DNA of 16,842 nucleotides. Source: Eggerthellales bacterium UBA948. Its GTDB lineage: Bacteria > Actinomycetota > Coriobacteriia > Coriobacteriales > UBA8131. The notes under the pieces are model-generated. The model saw only the letters and a list, made by a program, of their open reading frames with translations, ran no database searches and was not told where the DNA came from. The stretch is from NCBI GenBank assembly GCA_002293265.1, contig DBCW01000089.1:16053-32894 (forward strand), written 5' to 3'. How positions within the stretch are numbered: position 1 is the stretch's first letter; every line of letters starts with the position of its first letter. Position numbers and translations under genes: made by a program. Shown piece by piece: positions 8,539 to 14,863 of this stretch.

Positions 8539-10614
8539 CTAATACTGACTAGGATGGCGCTCGAAGAAATCTGTGCGTGGCGGGAGTTGTTTAATCTTGT
8601 GCGCGCCTTGGGTCAACTCATCGGCCGAGACAAAGACCTCGAATCCGTCAAAAACATGCTCCCACGAGAAGAACTTACGCTTTGTGGTGGTTTTTTCAAG
8701 GTTTAAATACTCGTATATCATCTCGGTACCCTGTGGAACTATTGGATGCATGAGAACAGTGCATACTCTCAGTAAATAAAACGCATTGCGTAAGACGCTT
8801 ATGCGAGCCTCAATGTCTTCTCCGGCTTCGCGGATGGCATCTGACCAGTACTTGTTGGATTTGCGTATGTATTCTGCTGTTAGTTGCGAAACAACATGAA
8901 ATTCCTGCCTATACATCAAATGTTCATACTCAAGTATTGTGTTTTTTGCATCTTGGATAAGCTCGGCGGCAACCTCACCTAGTGGCATCATATCATTGTT
9001 GTCTTTCTGCGCAGTATAAAAACACGAGCGAGCCAAGCGATTGAAAACGTTTGTGAGTAACGTGCCTTCTTTAAGCACCGGATCAGCGTCTTTTTCATTT
9101 GCTGCCGGGTTTAGTGGCTTGGGTTGAAAACTCACCGGCTTGAGTCCTAAACCGAGCGCCATGAAGTGCGCCCTCAGTTGCTCCGCTGTGTAGTAATCAA
9201 GCAGTTCGTCAGCCATTGGCGGCTTTATTGCACCTGATGATGAGGCTTTTTTATCTAAAAACAGCAGGTGGTAGTTAGCGATTAGTTTTGATTGTTGCAG
9301 ATCGCCGGGCAGGGGAGTAGCCTGTGGTTTATGCTCGGATGGTAGTGCTGCCCAAAGTGCCGTTTGTGCCACGCCGTAAAAGTAAATATTGTCTTGACCA
9401 ATAAATTGATAAACTGTTGCATCCTGAGAGCACCAATAGTCGCGCCAGTCTTTCGCATCGTCATTTTCTGCGACCTCTAGTCGAGCAGCGTTAAGTGTTT
9501 CAATGCCTTGACCGCAGTTATCAACGTATGTTTTGGTAAAGCTTATCGGAGCCCAAAGCGACTCCGGCCATACCCAAACTGTCAGATGCTCCACACCGTT
9601 TATTACGGGGGCAGGTACTCCCCAGCTAATATTTCCGGTGAGCCTGAACGGCACTAATGCCTTACCTGTACGATAGCGTAGCTGCTCGGAGTCTAGTACT
9701 CTTCGCGCCGTATCGCGGTCGTCCAGATTGGCAAATTCTAACTCAAAGGATTGCTTGCCTTTTTCAGCACTGCGGTATTCGTGTTTTGGCATGGTGTCTT
9801 TTAACTCAAAATAATCTGCTTCATATTCGTTTTTAACGTAGATGATAGGCGCGACTAAAAACTCATCGATCGTATTAGTTACCACATCGCGAGTTTCATT
9901 GTTTGTGCGCTGTAGCTCGACGTACTCTTTTAAGAGATCGCGCATTTTAGGTAGATCAAAGTACCAATTCTCAACGTTGTGCATGACTGGAGTGTTTCCG
10001 GTGAGTGCACTTTTAGGATTGATCAGATCTGACGGCATATATTGATGTCCAAGGTCGCACTCATCCGCGTAAGCGTTTTCTGATTTGCAGCTAGGTATCG
10101 GACACTTGCCAACAACTTGGCGACCATTTAAAAAGCTTTCTGCCTCTTCATCGTAAAACTGAGCAGTAGATTCCAACTTAAGGTGCCCATTTTTATAGAG
10201 TTTTTCGATAATTTCTTGAGTCATCTGATTGTGGGTCTCTTTGGATTTGCCCATGCCGGAACCCTCAAAAATATCGAGAGAGATGTTGTAATTCTTTAGC
10301 GAGTTAACTTGAGCATCGTGATTTTTTTGTACATAGTCCTCTATTGTACCGCTATATGTTTCGTCTTCAGTCAGCTTGCGATAACCTTCTTCAATGGGGG
10401 AGCCATAACAGTCTGTACCGCTTATAAACAGTACATTCTCCTCACCAATCCTGTCTCTTAGGAACCTAGCGTAAACGTCTGCCGGTACAAATACGCCACC
10501 GATGTGCCCAAAGTGAAGACCTTTGTTGCCATAAGGCATGCCTGCGGTAACTATCGCTTTTTTAGGAAAACTTGGTCGACCATTGCTTGTAGGGGGTGTT
10601 GTATTGTTGCTCAT
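8539..10614 (-). CDS. metG: Methionyl-tRNA synthetase, divergent KMSKS and zinc motifs
   Basis: A 691-residue class I aminoacyl-tRNA synthetase that charges tRNA-Met. It has AGMPYGNKGLHFGHIGG near the N-terminus (24-40, HIGH-type ATP site), SGTDCYGSP (65-73), the zinc-knuckle insertion CPIPSCKSENAYADEC (171-186) followed by DLGH, MetRS-specific NPKSALTGNTPV (199-210), ISWGVPAPV (329-337) and FIGQDNIYFYG (404-414). The second signature loop reads KKASSSGA (455-462) where KMSKSRG is expected, so the last lysine is lost. The knuckle is three Cys plus His190 instead of four Cys. The C-terminal anticodon-binding helical domain is present and the protein ends at LPPRTDFFERHPSQY without a tRNA-binding dimerisation domain. 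It is transcribed divergently from the class II aldolase; the leader shows no T-box motif. Whether this is the only MetRS of the cell cannot be told here. Confidence 0.9.
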   Translation of the reverse strand: MSNNTTPPTSNGRPSFPKKAIVTAGMPYGNKGLHFGHIGGVFVPADVYARFLRDRIGEENVLFISGTDCYGSPIEEGYRKLTEDETYSGTIEDYVQKNHDAQVNSLKNYNISLDIFEGSGMGKSKETHNQMTQEIIEKLYKNGHLKLESTAQFYDEEAESFLNGRQVVGKCPIPSCKSENAYADECDLGHQYMPSDLINPKSALTGNTPVMHNVENWYFDLPKMRDLLKEYVELQRTNNETRDVVTNTIDEFLVAPIIYVKNEYEADYFELKDTMPKHEYRSAEKGKQSFELEFANLDDRDTARRVLDSEQLRYRTGKALVPFRLTGNISWGVPAPVINGVEHLTVWVWPESLWAPISFTKTYVDNCGQGIETLNAARLEVAENDDAKDWRDYWCSQDATVYQFIGQDNIYFYGVAQTALWAALPSEHKPQATPLPGDLQQSKLIANYHLLFLDKKASSSGAIKPPMADELLDYYTAEQLRAHFMALGLGLKPVSFQPKPLNPAANEKDADPVLKEGTLLTNVFNRLARSCFYTAQKDNNDMMPLGEVAAELIQDAKNTILEYEHLMYRQEFHVVSQLTAEYIRKSNKYWSDAIREAGEDIEARISVLRNAFYLLRVCTVLMHPIVPQGTEMIYEYLNLEKTTTKRKFFSWEHVFDGFEVFVSADELTQGAHKIKQLPPRTDFFERHPSQY

Positions 10615-10771
10615 TTTGCGTTTTTCAGCTCTTCTCTTAAAGTTGTCGGCTAATTATGTGCTCGCTATTTGCAGCCCAAAATGGATTACGATAGCGTTAC
10701 CAAACATTGTTAATAAACACTTGCTCATATATCCTTGAAATTATCGCATAAACTTACACGATTGGATAAGC
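10615..10771. promoter_or_regulatory. Divergent intergenic region with a possible + strand promoter
   Basis: These 157 bases separate two divergent genes and must hold both promoters. On the + strand, TTGTTA (10707-10712) and TATCCT (10730-10735) are 17 bases apart and could serve the class II aldolase, with four of six matches in each hexamer. On the - strand I see only weak candidates. The A-rich leader before the synthetase start contains AGAAGAG but no strong ribosome site and no T-box. Confidence 0.3.
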
Positions 10772-11476
10772 ATGGCTGACTTTGATTTTGGTCAATTTAC
10801 TAAGGGCTTTATGAATGGCGTAAGCAACGTTGCCGATAATGTTGCAACTGTTGCCAAAGAAACAACCGGTGATGTCTTTCGCCATAAGCAGTTTGGCGAC
10901 ATTGGGCGCGATCTTGTTGCAGCCGGTTTAACCACCAGTCATGGTGGAAATCTGAGTGTAAGTGATGGCGACTCCATTTGGATATCTGGCACCGGATCTA
11001 TGCTTGGACACATGTCTTCAAACGATGTTTGTAAAGTCTTCATGTCACCAACAGATCTGGACGAAAAAGCCTCTATGGAACTTGTTGTGCACAGAGCCAT
11101 GTATAATGCATGGTCAGCTCTTTGCAGAGAGCAGGACGTGCCTTTTGGCACAAAGGCTATTATTCATGCTCATACAAAATACACAACCTACCGATCGTTG
11201 GTTGATGATGTTATTGATCCAAAAGATTCAGAAGGCAAGTTGGTCTTGGGAAACTCAGTGCCGGTCTTGGTTGTTGATGAGGCAGTAGCTAGTGAAGAAG
11301 TTGCAACCCAAATGGCTGCGATAATTACAGGTGGAGGTTTTATTGGTGTTGTTCGCGGGCACGGACCTTTTGTTCTTGCCGATACGCTTGAGGATGCTTT
11401 AAGGCTTATATCGTGCCTGGAATACTCATCGGAATTATTGACCATATTTGATATGACGGGAAAAATGCCACTTTAA
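10772..11476 (+). CDS. Class II aldolase/adducin-family protein (FucA/AraD-like)
   Basis: The 234-residue protein has the family landmarks: HGGNLSV (57-63), ISGTGSMLGHM (71-81), MELVVHRAMY (102-111) with the catalytic-type Glu103, zinc ligands H132 and H134 in IIHAHTKY, and the third ligand H197 in VVRGHGPFVL. Members either cleave sugar phosphates such as fuculose-1-phosphate (including 5-deoxyribulose-1-phosphate in 5'-deoxyadenosine salvage), epimerise ribulose-5-phosphate, or act in methionine salvage; the sequence does not decide between these. The first 35 residues (FTKGFMNGVSNVADNV and following) precede the conserved core and look like an amphipathic tail. An internal ATG at 10811 preceded by AAGGG is a possible shorter start, while the ATG at 10772 has only a weak GGATAAG site. 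It lies one base upstream of queA and is probably co-transcribed. Confidence 0.82.
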   Translation: MADFDFGQFTKGFMNGVSNVADNVATVAKETTGDVFRHKQFGDIGRDLVAAGLTTSHGGNLSVSDGDSIWISGTGSMLGHMSSNDVCKVFMSPTDLDEKASMELVVHRAMYNAWSALCREQDVPFGTKAIIHAHTKYTTYRSLVDDVIDPKDSEGKLVLGNSVPVLVVDEAVASEEVATQMAAIITGGGFIGVVRGHGPFVLADTLEDALRLISCLEYSSELLTIFDMTGKMPL

Positions 11477-11477
11477 C

Positions 11478-12545
11478 ATGACAAGATTAGACCTTTTTGA
11501 TTACAAGCTACCTGAAGATTTGATAGCTCAATACCCAACAAGTATTCGCGACGAATCACGTCTGTTGGTACTAGATAGAGCCACCGGCTTACTACAAGAC
11601 AAGCATTTTTTTGATTTACCGGATTATTTACAAGCCGGAGATGTATTGGTGCTCAATGATTCACGTGTCATCCACACAAGACTGCTTGGCACCAAACAAG
11701 ATACCGGCGCTAATATCGAGCTCTTTTTGCTTAAGCAAGTTGGAGATGACAAAGATATTTGGGAAGCGCTAGCACGTCCTGCCAGAAGACTTAAAATGGG
11801 TGACCGAGTTACCTTTTCAGGTGATGATAAAACGATTACGGCACACGTTTTGAGTAAAAATGAATCCGGATCTGTTATTGTTTCGCTTGAACACGTTGGT
11901 GATTTATACGATGTCTTACAGCATGTAGGACATGTTCCCTTGCCGCCATACATCGATCGCTCAGATGAGCAAACGGACGAAACGCGTTATCAGACGGTCT
12001 TTGCTAATGACCCCGGATCTGTTGCGGCACCTACAGCGGGCTTGCATTTTACAACTGAGCTACTAGAGCAATTAGATAAAAAAGGTGTTGAGGTAGCGCG
12101 AGTAACGCTTCATGTTGGGCTGGGAACTTTTCGACCGGTACAAACTGAGCACATTGAAGATCATCTTATGCACGAGGAAATCTATTATATTTCTGATGAG
12201 AGTGCTGCGATTATTAATGCGGCAAAAAATGACGCTAGGCGTATTATATGTATTGGAACAACTTCGGTGCGCACACTTGAAAGCTCGGCGGATTATGCAG
12301 CAACAAATCAAATGACAAGCAGTGTGCTTCCCGGATGGGGGAGCACAAACATATTCATATATCCCGGAGGCAAAGAGTTTAAAGTGGCAGATGCACTGGT
12401 AACAAATTTCCATCTGCCAAAATCAACACTATTGATGCTTGTCTCAGCATTCTATGACCGAGAAAAAATCTTACAAGCTTACAATCACGCTATAGCAAAT
12501 AAATACCGTTTCTTTAGCTACGGCGACGCAATGCTGATTATTTAA
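11478..12545 (+). CDS. queA: S-adenosylmethionine:tRNA ribosyltransferase-isomerase QueA
   Basis: At 355 residues this is a typical QueA. Visible signatures are FDYKLPEDLIAQYP (7-20), LVLNDSRVIHTRLLG (57-71), ELFLL (81-85), GHVPLPPYI (151-159), the PGSVAAPTAGLHFT block (179-192), THVGLGTF-like LHVGLGTFRPV, GTTSVRTLES and the C-terminal TNFHLPKSTLLMLVSAF. The enzyme moves the ribosyl part of S-adenosylmethionine onto 7-aminomethyl-7-deazaguanine at the wobble position of tRNA to make epoxyqueuosine, releasing adenine and methionine. tgt, the usual neighbour, is not adjacent in this window. The ATG follows the class II aldolase stop by one base and lacks a strong ribosome site, suggesting coupled translation. 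Confidence 0.96.
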   Translation: MTRLDLFDYKLPEDLIAQYPTSIRDESRLLVLDRATGLLQDKHFFDLPDYLQAGDVLVLNDSRVIHTRLLGTKQDTGANIELFLLKQVGDDKDIWEALARPARRLKMGDRVTFSGDDKTITAHVLSKNESGSVIVSLEHVGDLYDVLQHVGHVPLPPYIDRSDEQTDETRYQTVFANDPGSVAAPTAGLHFTTELLEQLDKKGVEVARVTLHVGLGTFRPVQTEHIEDHLMHEEIYYISDESAAIINAAKNDARRIICIGTTSVRTLESSADYAATNQMTSSVLPGWGSTNIFIYPGGKEFKVADALVTNFHLPKSTLLMLVSAFYDREKILQAYNHAIANKYRFFSYGDAMLII

Positions 12546-12662
12546 GTAAAGAGCCGGATTGTTTGCTAACGGTCTCACCCTCACGGGTTCCGTTCCAACA
12601 AAAAAAGTGAAAATTCTGAGTAAAAAACCTGCATAACGTTTAGTACATGTAGAAAAAGGGCT

Positions 12663-12705
12663 CCCCGAAATGCTTGAGGGAGCGCAGCGAGTGAGCATTT
12701 TGGGG
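12663..12705. repeat. Palindromic intergenic element with 13-base arms
   Basis: CCCCGAAATGCTT (12663-12675) pairs with GAGCATTTTGGGG (12693-12705), all thirteen positions pairing if G-U is allowed. The loop GAGGGAGCGCAGCGAGT can compete, since GCTCCC upstream can pair with GGGAGC in the loop. Read on the - strand, a TTTTT run follows five bases after the stem. The GAGCGCAGCGAGTGAG wording is like that of many dispersed palindromic repeats, but only one copy is in this window. Confidence 0.45.
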
Positions 12706-12726
12706 ATAAGATCGCCGTAACGTAAC

Positions 12727-12763
12727 AAATCTCAGAATCCAACTTGTTTGGGTTCTGAGATTT
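12727..12763. terminator. Strong hairpin, probable terminator shared by queA and the former tRNA gene
   Basis: AAATCTCAGAATCC (12727-12740) and GGGTTCTGAGATTT (12750-12763) form a 14-base-pair stem with one G-U pair and a nine-base loop. The A/T ends of the stem give U-runs in either direction, and TTTTT occurs at 12771-12775 on the + strand. It lies just downstream of the tRNA 3' end on the - strand and is the first strong stem with T-runs after queA on the + strand. Confidence 0.6.
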
Positions 12764-12782
12764 CGTGGAGTTTTTGGCGATC

Positions 12783-12806
12783 TGGTGCCCGAGGTGGGAG
12801 TTGAAC
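12783..12806 (-). other. tRNA 3'-end fragment: attachment-site (att) core of the integrated element, probably tRNA-Leu
   Basis: Read on the - strand, the 24 bases from 12806 to 12783 give G53, a T-loop TTCAACT, the 3' T-stem strand CCCAC, the acceptor strand CTCGGGC, discriminator A and CCA. Immediately upstream on that strand (GAAA) there is no matching T-stem strand and no tRNA body. Integrases of the tyrosine family commonly insert into tRNA 3' ends, rebuilding the gene on one side and leaving such a fragment on the other; the integrase gene lies 183 bases away. The implied 5' acceptor strand GCCCGAG with A73 fits a tRNA-Leu, but this is an inference. The complete tRNA is expected beyond the right end of the window. 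Confidence 0.75.
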
Positions 12807-12988
12807 TTTCAATTAGGGTATGCATAACTCGTAATTTAATGCAAATTTACAGGTAGAATCGCTGTGCATCGCCATACATCGCCATACAAAGTTGTGCATT
12901 TCCCACACGCAGCCCACACGCGCCAAAATTTATTATACTTAGATACAAATAATCTAAACATGCTTTATGCAAGGTTGCAGATAATAGG
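12807..12988. repeat. Element end with short direct repeats, probable integrase arm-binding sites
   Basis: Between the tRNA remnant and the integrase stop lie several short repeats: CATCGCCATA twice in tandem (12867-12876, 12877-12886), TGTGCAT twice (12863-12869, 12893-12899), CCCACACGC twice (12902-12910, 12913-12921) and the inverted pair TGCAA-GG-TTGCA (12968-12979). No gene is seen. Clustered short direct repeats next to an att core are what arm-type integrase sites look like, but which of these bind protein is not known. Confidence 0.45.
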
Positions 12989-14077
12989 TTAAGCATTGCC
13001 ATAACCCCTATCTAAAATCGCAGCAGCCTCTTTCACATCTTGCTTGAGCGGCTTGACGTATTTATTGTAAGTGGTCGTTATTGTCGTGTGTCTGAGTATC
13101 TTTGATACGTGCTCAATTGGCACTCCTGCTTTAATGGCAGCAGTTGCAAAACAATGCCTAAGAGACTGGGCGGTAATCTCCGGCAGCTTGTGCTTTTTGA
13201 CGAACGCAACCATATGCCTGTTTAACTGATGCGTCTTCATACGTCCTTGTGTATGGACGCAAACCGCACCTATTCGCAAGCTATCACCTTTGATTTCTTT
13301 CAACTGCTTAGCGGCATACTCAGACATCGGAATAACGTCTTTAGATTGCTCTGTCTTGGTGTCGCCAAGTTCATAGCCGTTTTCAATTCGGACGTATCCT
13401 TGTCTGATTGTGATCTCGCGGCTCTTGAAATCAATATCTTTCCAGTCCAACCCCAAAATCTCACCCGGACGTAGTCCAAAACAAAAGCCCAAGACAAGCA
13501 CTGGGCGAAGTGTAGGAGTAGCCAAATCAATAATACGCTGATGTTCTTTAAGGTCGCTTATGACAGCACCCTCGTGATTACGGTCTGTATCCTTTTTTGG
13601 AGGTAGTTTAAAACGACCTGCCGCCGGGTTAGTTTTAATAAGCTCCATCAGTACGGCTTCACCTAAGATTGCTCGCAGCGTGTCTCTGAAATTCTTGGCT
13701 GTCTTATTTGTTGCACATCTTGAGAGGTGACGTTGAATTTCAAGGCGGTTGATTGCTGCAACTTCTCGGTTTCCAAATGCTGGCATTAGGTGGTTTTTGA
13801 TGATGGACTTATAGATACGTAGGGTAGTCTTGCGTAAGGCTTCCTGCTTAGCTGGCATATAATAGATATTTACGAACTCTTGAAATGTGATTCTATCGCT
13901 ACGTCCGTTGGATACAGATTTTAGAGACTCATATTCTGAATGCGCTCGCTTGGCTTCACGCATTGTCTTGCACGTTTTAGTGCGCCTGTCTGGCTTGCCA
14001 TTAAGCTTATAGCCAACCTCTACTTCCACGCGATAGCGGATTTCCCCTGATTTGGTTTTATAGGTTGAAATTGACAT
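12989..14077 (-). CDS. Tyrosine-recombinase integrase of the mobile element
   Basis: From the chosen start the protein has 362 residues: an arm-binding N-terminus (1-55, SGEIRYRVEVEVGYK...), a SAM-like core-binding domain (about 64-150) and a catalytic domain (about 170-360). Catalytic residues visible are R203 in FGLRPGEILGL, K241 in DTKTEQS, R307 in QSLRHCFAT, H330 in ILRHTTITTT and the nucleophile Y340 in YNKYVK. The first histidine of the usual HxLRH box is Gln304. The enzyme would integrate and excise the element at the tRNA-end att site nearby. I use the ATG at 14077 because GGAGGGG (- strand of 14080-14086) precedes it; an upstream in-frame start at 14149 would translate through a perfect hairpin and adds residues unlike the family. 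Confidence 0.93.
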   Translation of the reverse strand: MSISTYKTKSGEIRYRVEVEVGYKLNGKPDRRTKTCKTMREAKRAHSEYESLKSVSNGRSDRITFQEFVNIYYMPAKQEALRKTTLRIYKSIIKNHLMPAFGNREVAAINRLEIQRHLSRCATNKTAKNFRDTLRAILGEAVLMELIKTNPAAGRFKLPPKKDTDRNHEGAVISDLKEHQRIIDLATPTLRPVLVLGFCFGLRPGEILGLDWKDIDFKSREITIRQGYVRIENGYELGDTKTEQSKDVIPMSEYAAKQLKEIKGDSLRIGAVCVHTQGRMKTHQLNRHMVAFVKKHKLPEITAQSLRHCFATAAIKAGVPIEHVSKILRHTTITTTYNKYVKPLKQDVKEAAAILDRGYGNA

Positions 14078-14084
14078 TGCCCCT

Positions 14085-14135
14085 CCGTTCACGACAACGG
14101 GACAATCTGCGAACATGAAACACATTCGCAGATTG
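14085..14135 (-). promoter_or_regulatory. Two hairpins in the integrase leader, the nearer one touching the ribosome site
   Basis: CAATCTGCGAA (14103-14113) and TTCGCAGATTG (14125-14135) form a perfect 11-base-pair stem with an 11-base loop. Next to it CCGTT (14085-14089) pairs with AACGG (14096-14100) around a six-base loop, and this second stem overlaps two bases of the integrase ribosome site (14080-14086). They lie between the DUF2283 stop and the integrase start. No U-tract follows the large stem, so control of integrase translation or of message processing is more likely than termination. Confidence 0.55.
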
Positions 14136-14149
14136 CGCATTTGTTTCAT

Positions 14150-14419
14150 CTACGCAACTTTGAAGCTAGGAAACTCAATAGTTAAAGGTTGGTCAGTTTT
14201 AATATCAAGTTTTGATGGTAGATCGCCATAAACTTCCTTGAAGTCGAAAATCTCAATTCCTGCAAATTCACCATCTGGATAACCAAATAACACGGAAATG
14301 TTGGGAGATATATCTACAACATCAGTGCAGGAATCACCATAATCACCGTACTTTACATAAAGCGTGTCAGTGATGGGATCATATGAAATCTGTTTTATGT
14401 CTATGCTTATCGTTTTCAT
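14150..14419 (-). CDS. DUF2283-domain protein
   Basis: A protein of 89 residues with the DUF2283 pattern: YDPITDTLYVKYGD (12-25), then a run of strands DVVDISPNISVLFG and the closing GEFAGIEIFDFKEV (50-63). Family members are small beta-rich proteins with no known function, often found near toxin-antitoxin genes and mobile elements; some sit beside DUF4258 partners, which are not seen here. I use the ATG at 14419, preceded by AAAAAAGG eight bases upstream. The frame stays open to an ATG at 14485 that has no ribosome site. It lies between a 58-residue protein and the integrase on the same strand. Confidence 0.7.
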   Translation of the reverse strand: MKTISIDIKQISYDPITDTLYVKYGDYGDSCTDVVDISPNISVLFGYPDGEFAGIEIFDFKEVYGDLPSKLDIKTDQPLTIEFPSFKVA

Positions 14420-14542
14420 AAGGTGATGCCTTTTTTCATATGCACCAGTTTTGAGAAAGAGCCAATCGTACTTGTTCTTTGCCATGATACCACAGGTGAC
14501 GGCTCGGTTTTAAGACTTCTTCTATTTCTTGGATATCTTCTG

Positions 14543-14719
14543 TTAAGAGACTTTCGCGCGTCTCCCCAAGCTCGCTGCTATCTCCATACGTAATTGCGCT
14601 TTCCTGCGCTCTTGAATCTGTTGATCCGTCTTCTTGGAGTTCTGTTTCCGAAGATCGTTCAGCGCTTGGGGGTCGTAAAGCCCGAAACTCGGAATTATCC
14701 CTCTCATTAGCGTTTTCAT
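14543..14719 (-). CDS. Small basic protein of unknown function (58 residues)
   Basis: I do not recognise this protein. It reads MKTLMRGIIPSFGLYDPQ, followed by a charged, probably helical segment rich in Lys, Arg and Gln (NDLRKQNSKKTDQQIQERRK) and ends GRRAKVS, so it is strongly basic. It is supported mainly by its signals: AGGAG five bases before the ATG at 14719 and a good TATACT -10 box upstream. A GTG six bases earlier is too close to the ribosome site. A 102-codon frame overlaps it on the same strand but is Ser/Glu-rich and less protein-like. The gene lies between HicB and the DUF2283 gene. Confidence 0.5.
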   Translation of the reverse strand: MKTLMRGIIPSFGLYDPQALNDLRKQNSKKTDQQIQERRKAQLRMEIAASLGRRAKVS

Positions 14720-14745
14720 GATCACTCCTTTTTCTGTGTTCCAAT

Positions 14746-14751
14746 AGTATA
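14746..14751 (-). promoter_or_regulatory. Probable -10 box for the 58-residue protein
   Basis: On the - strand TATACT lies about 20 bases before the AGGAG site of the small gene, a five-of-six match to TATAAT. No good -35 is seen at the right distance (nearest is CAACAA). The AT-rich stretch at 14752-14785 would lie in the spacer and upstream. Confidence 0.4.
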
Positions 14752-14824
14752 GCCTCTTCTCTTTTTAAATTGTTGCAGCTTTATTGATTTTGCAGGTAAC
14801 GGTTTGTTGGTACTTTGGTGACTT

Positions 14825-14859
14825 AGCGAGGCTGTATCTTGGTGGATGGTAGCCTCGCT
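14825..14859. terminator. Hairpin terminator directly after hicB
   Basis: AGCGAGGCT (14825-14833) and AGCCTCGCT (14851-14859) form a perfect nine-base-pair stem with a 17-base loop, starting five bases after the hicB stop. The T-rich run (TTGTTTATA) follows on the + strand side, while on the - strand the stem is followed by AAGTCACC. It is thus better as a + strand terminator, although its position suggests it also ends the hicAB message. Confidence 0.55.
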
Positions 14860-14863
14860 TTGT

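Larger units (their letters stand above)
12546..12782. other. Non-coding stretch with several hairpins between queA and the tRNA remnant
   Basis: No plausible gene is seen here. A weak stem AACGG/CCGTT with a CCC/GGG inner step lies near 12569-12595 and is followed by an A-run, so it is not a + strand terminator. Two stronger hairpins at 12663-12705 and 12727-12763 are listed separately. GATCGCC (12710-12716) and GGCGATC (12777-12783) form an inverted repeat enclosing the second hairpin. Confidence 0.5.

Noticed and set aside
10615..10771. T-box riboswitch before the methionyl-tRNA synthetase
   Set aside because: The leader contains no T-box core sequence and no terminator/antiterminator pair.
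12072..12413. A 113-codon - strand frame within queA
   Set aside because: It is Cys/Ser-rich shadow sequence opposite conserved queA motifs.
12867..12921. CRISPR-like array
   Set aside because: The repeats are only 7-10 bases, in tandem or with no regular spacers, and there are no cas genes; integrase arm sites fit better.
12989..14149. Longer 386-residue integrase starting at 14149
   Set aside because: The extra 24 residues are encoded by a perfect hairpin and are unlike integrase N-termini, whereas the ATG at 14077 has a strong GGAGGGG site.
14436..14744. A 102-codon - strand frame overlapping the 58-residue gene
   Set aside because: It is Ser/Glu/Arg-rich with no recognisable pattern, and the overlapping frame has the better ribosome site and start.
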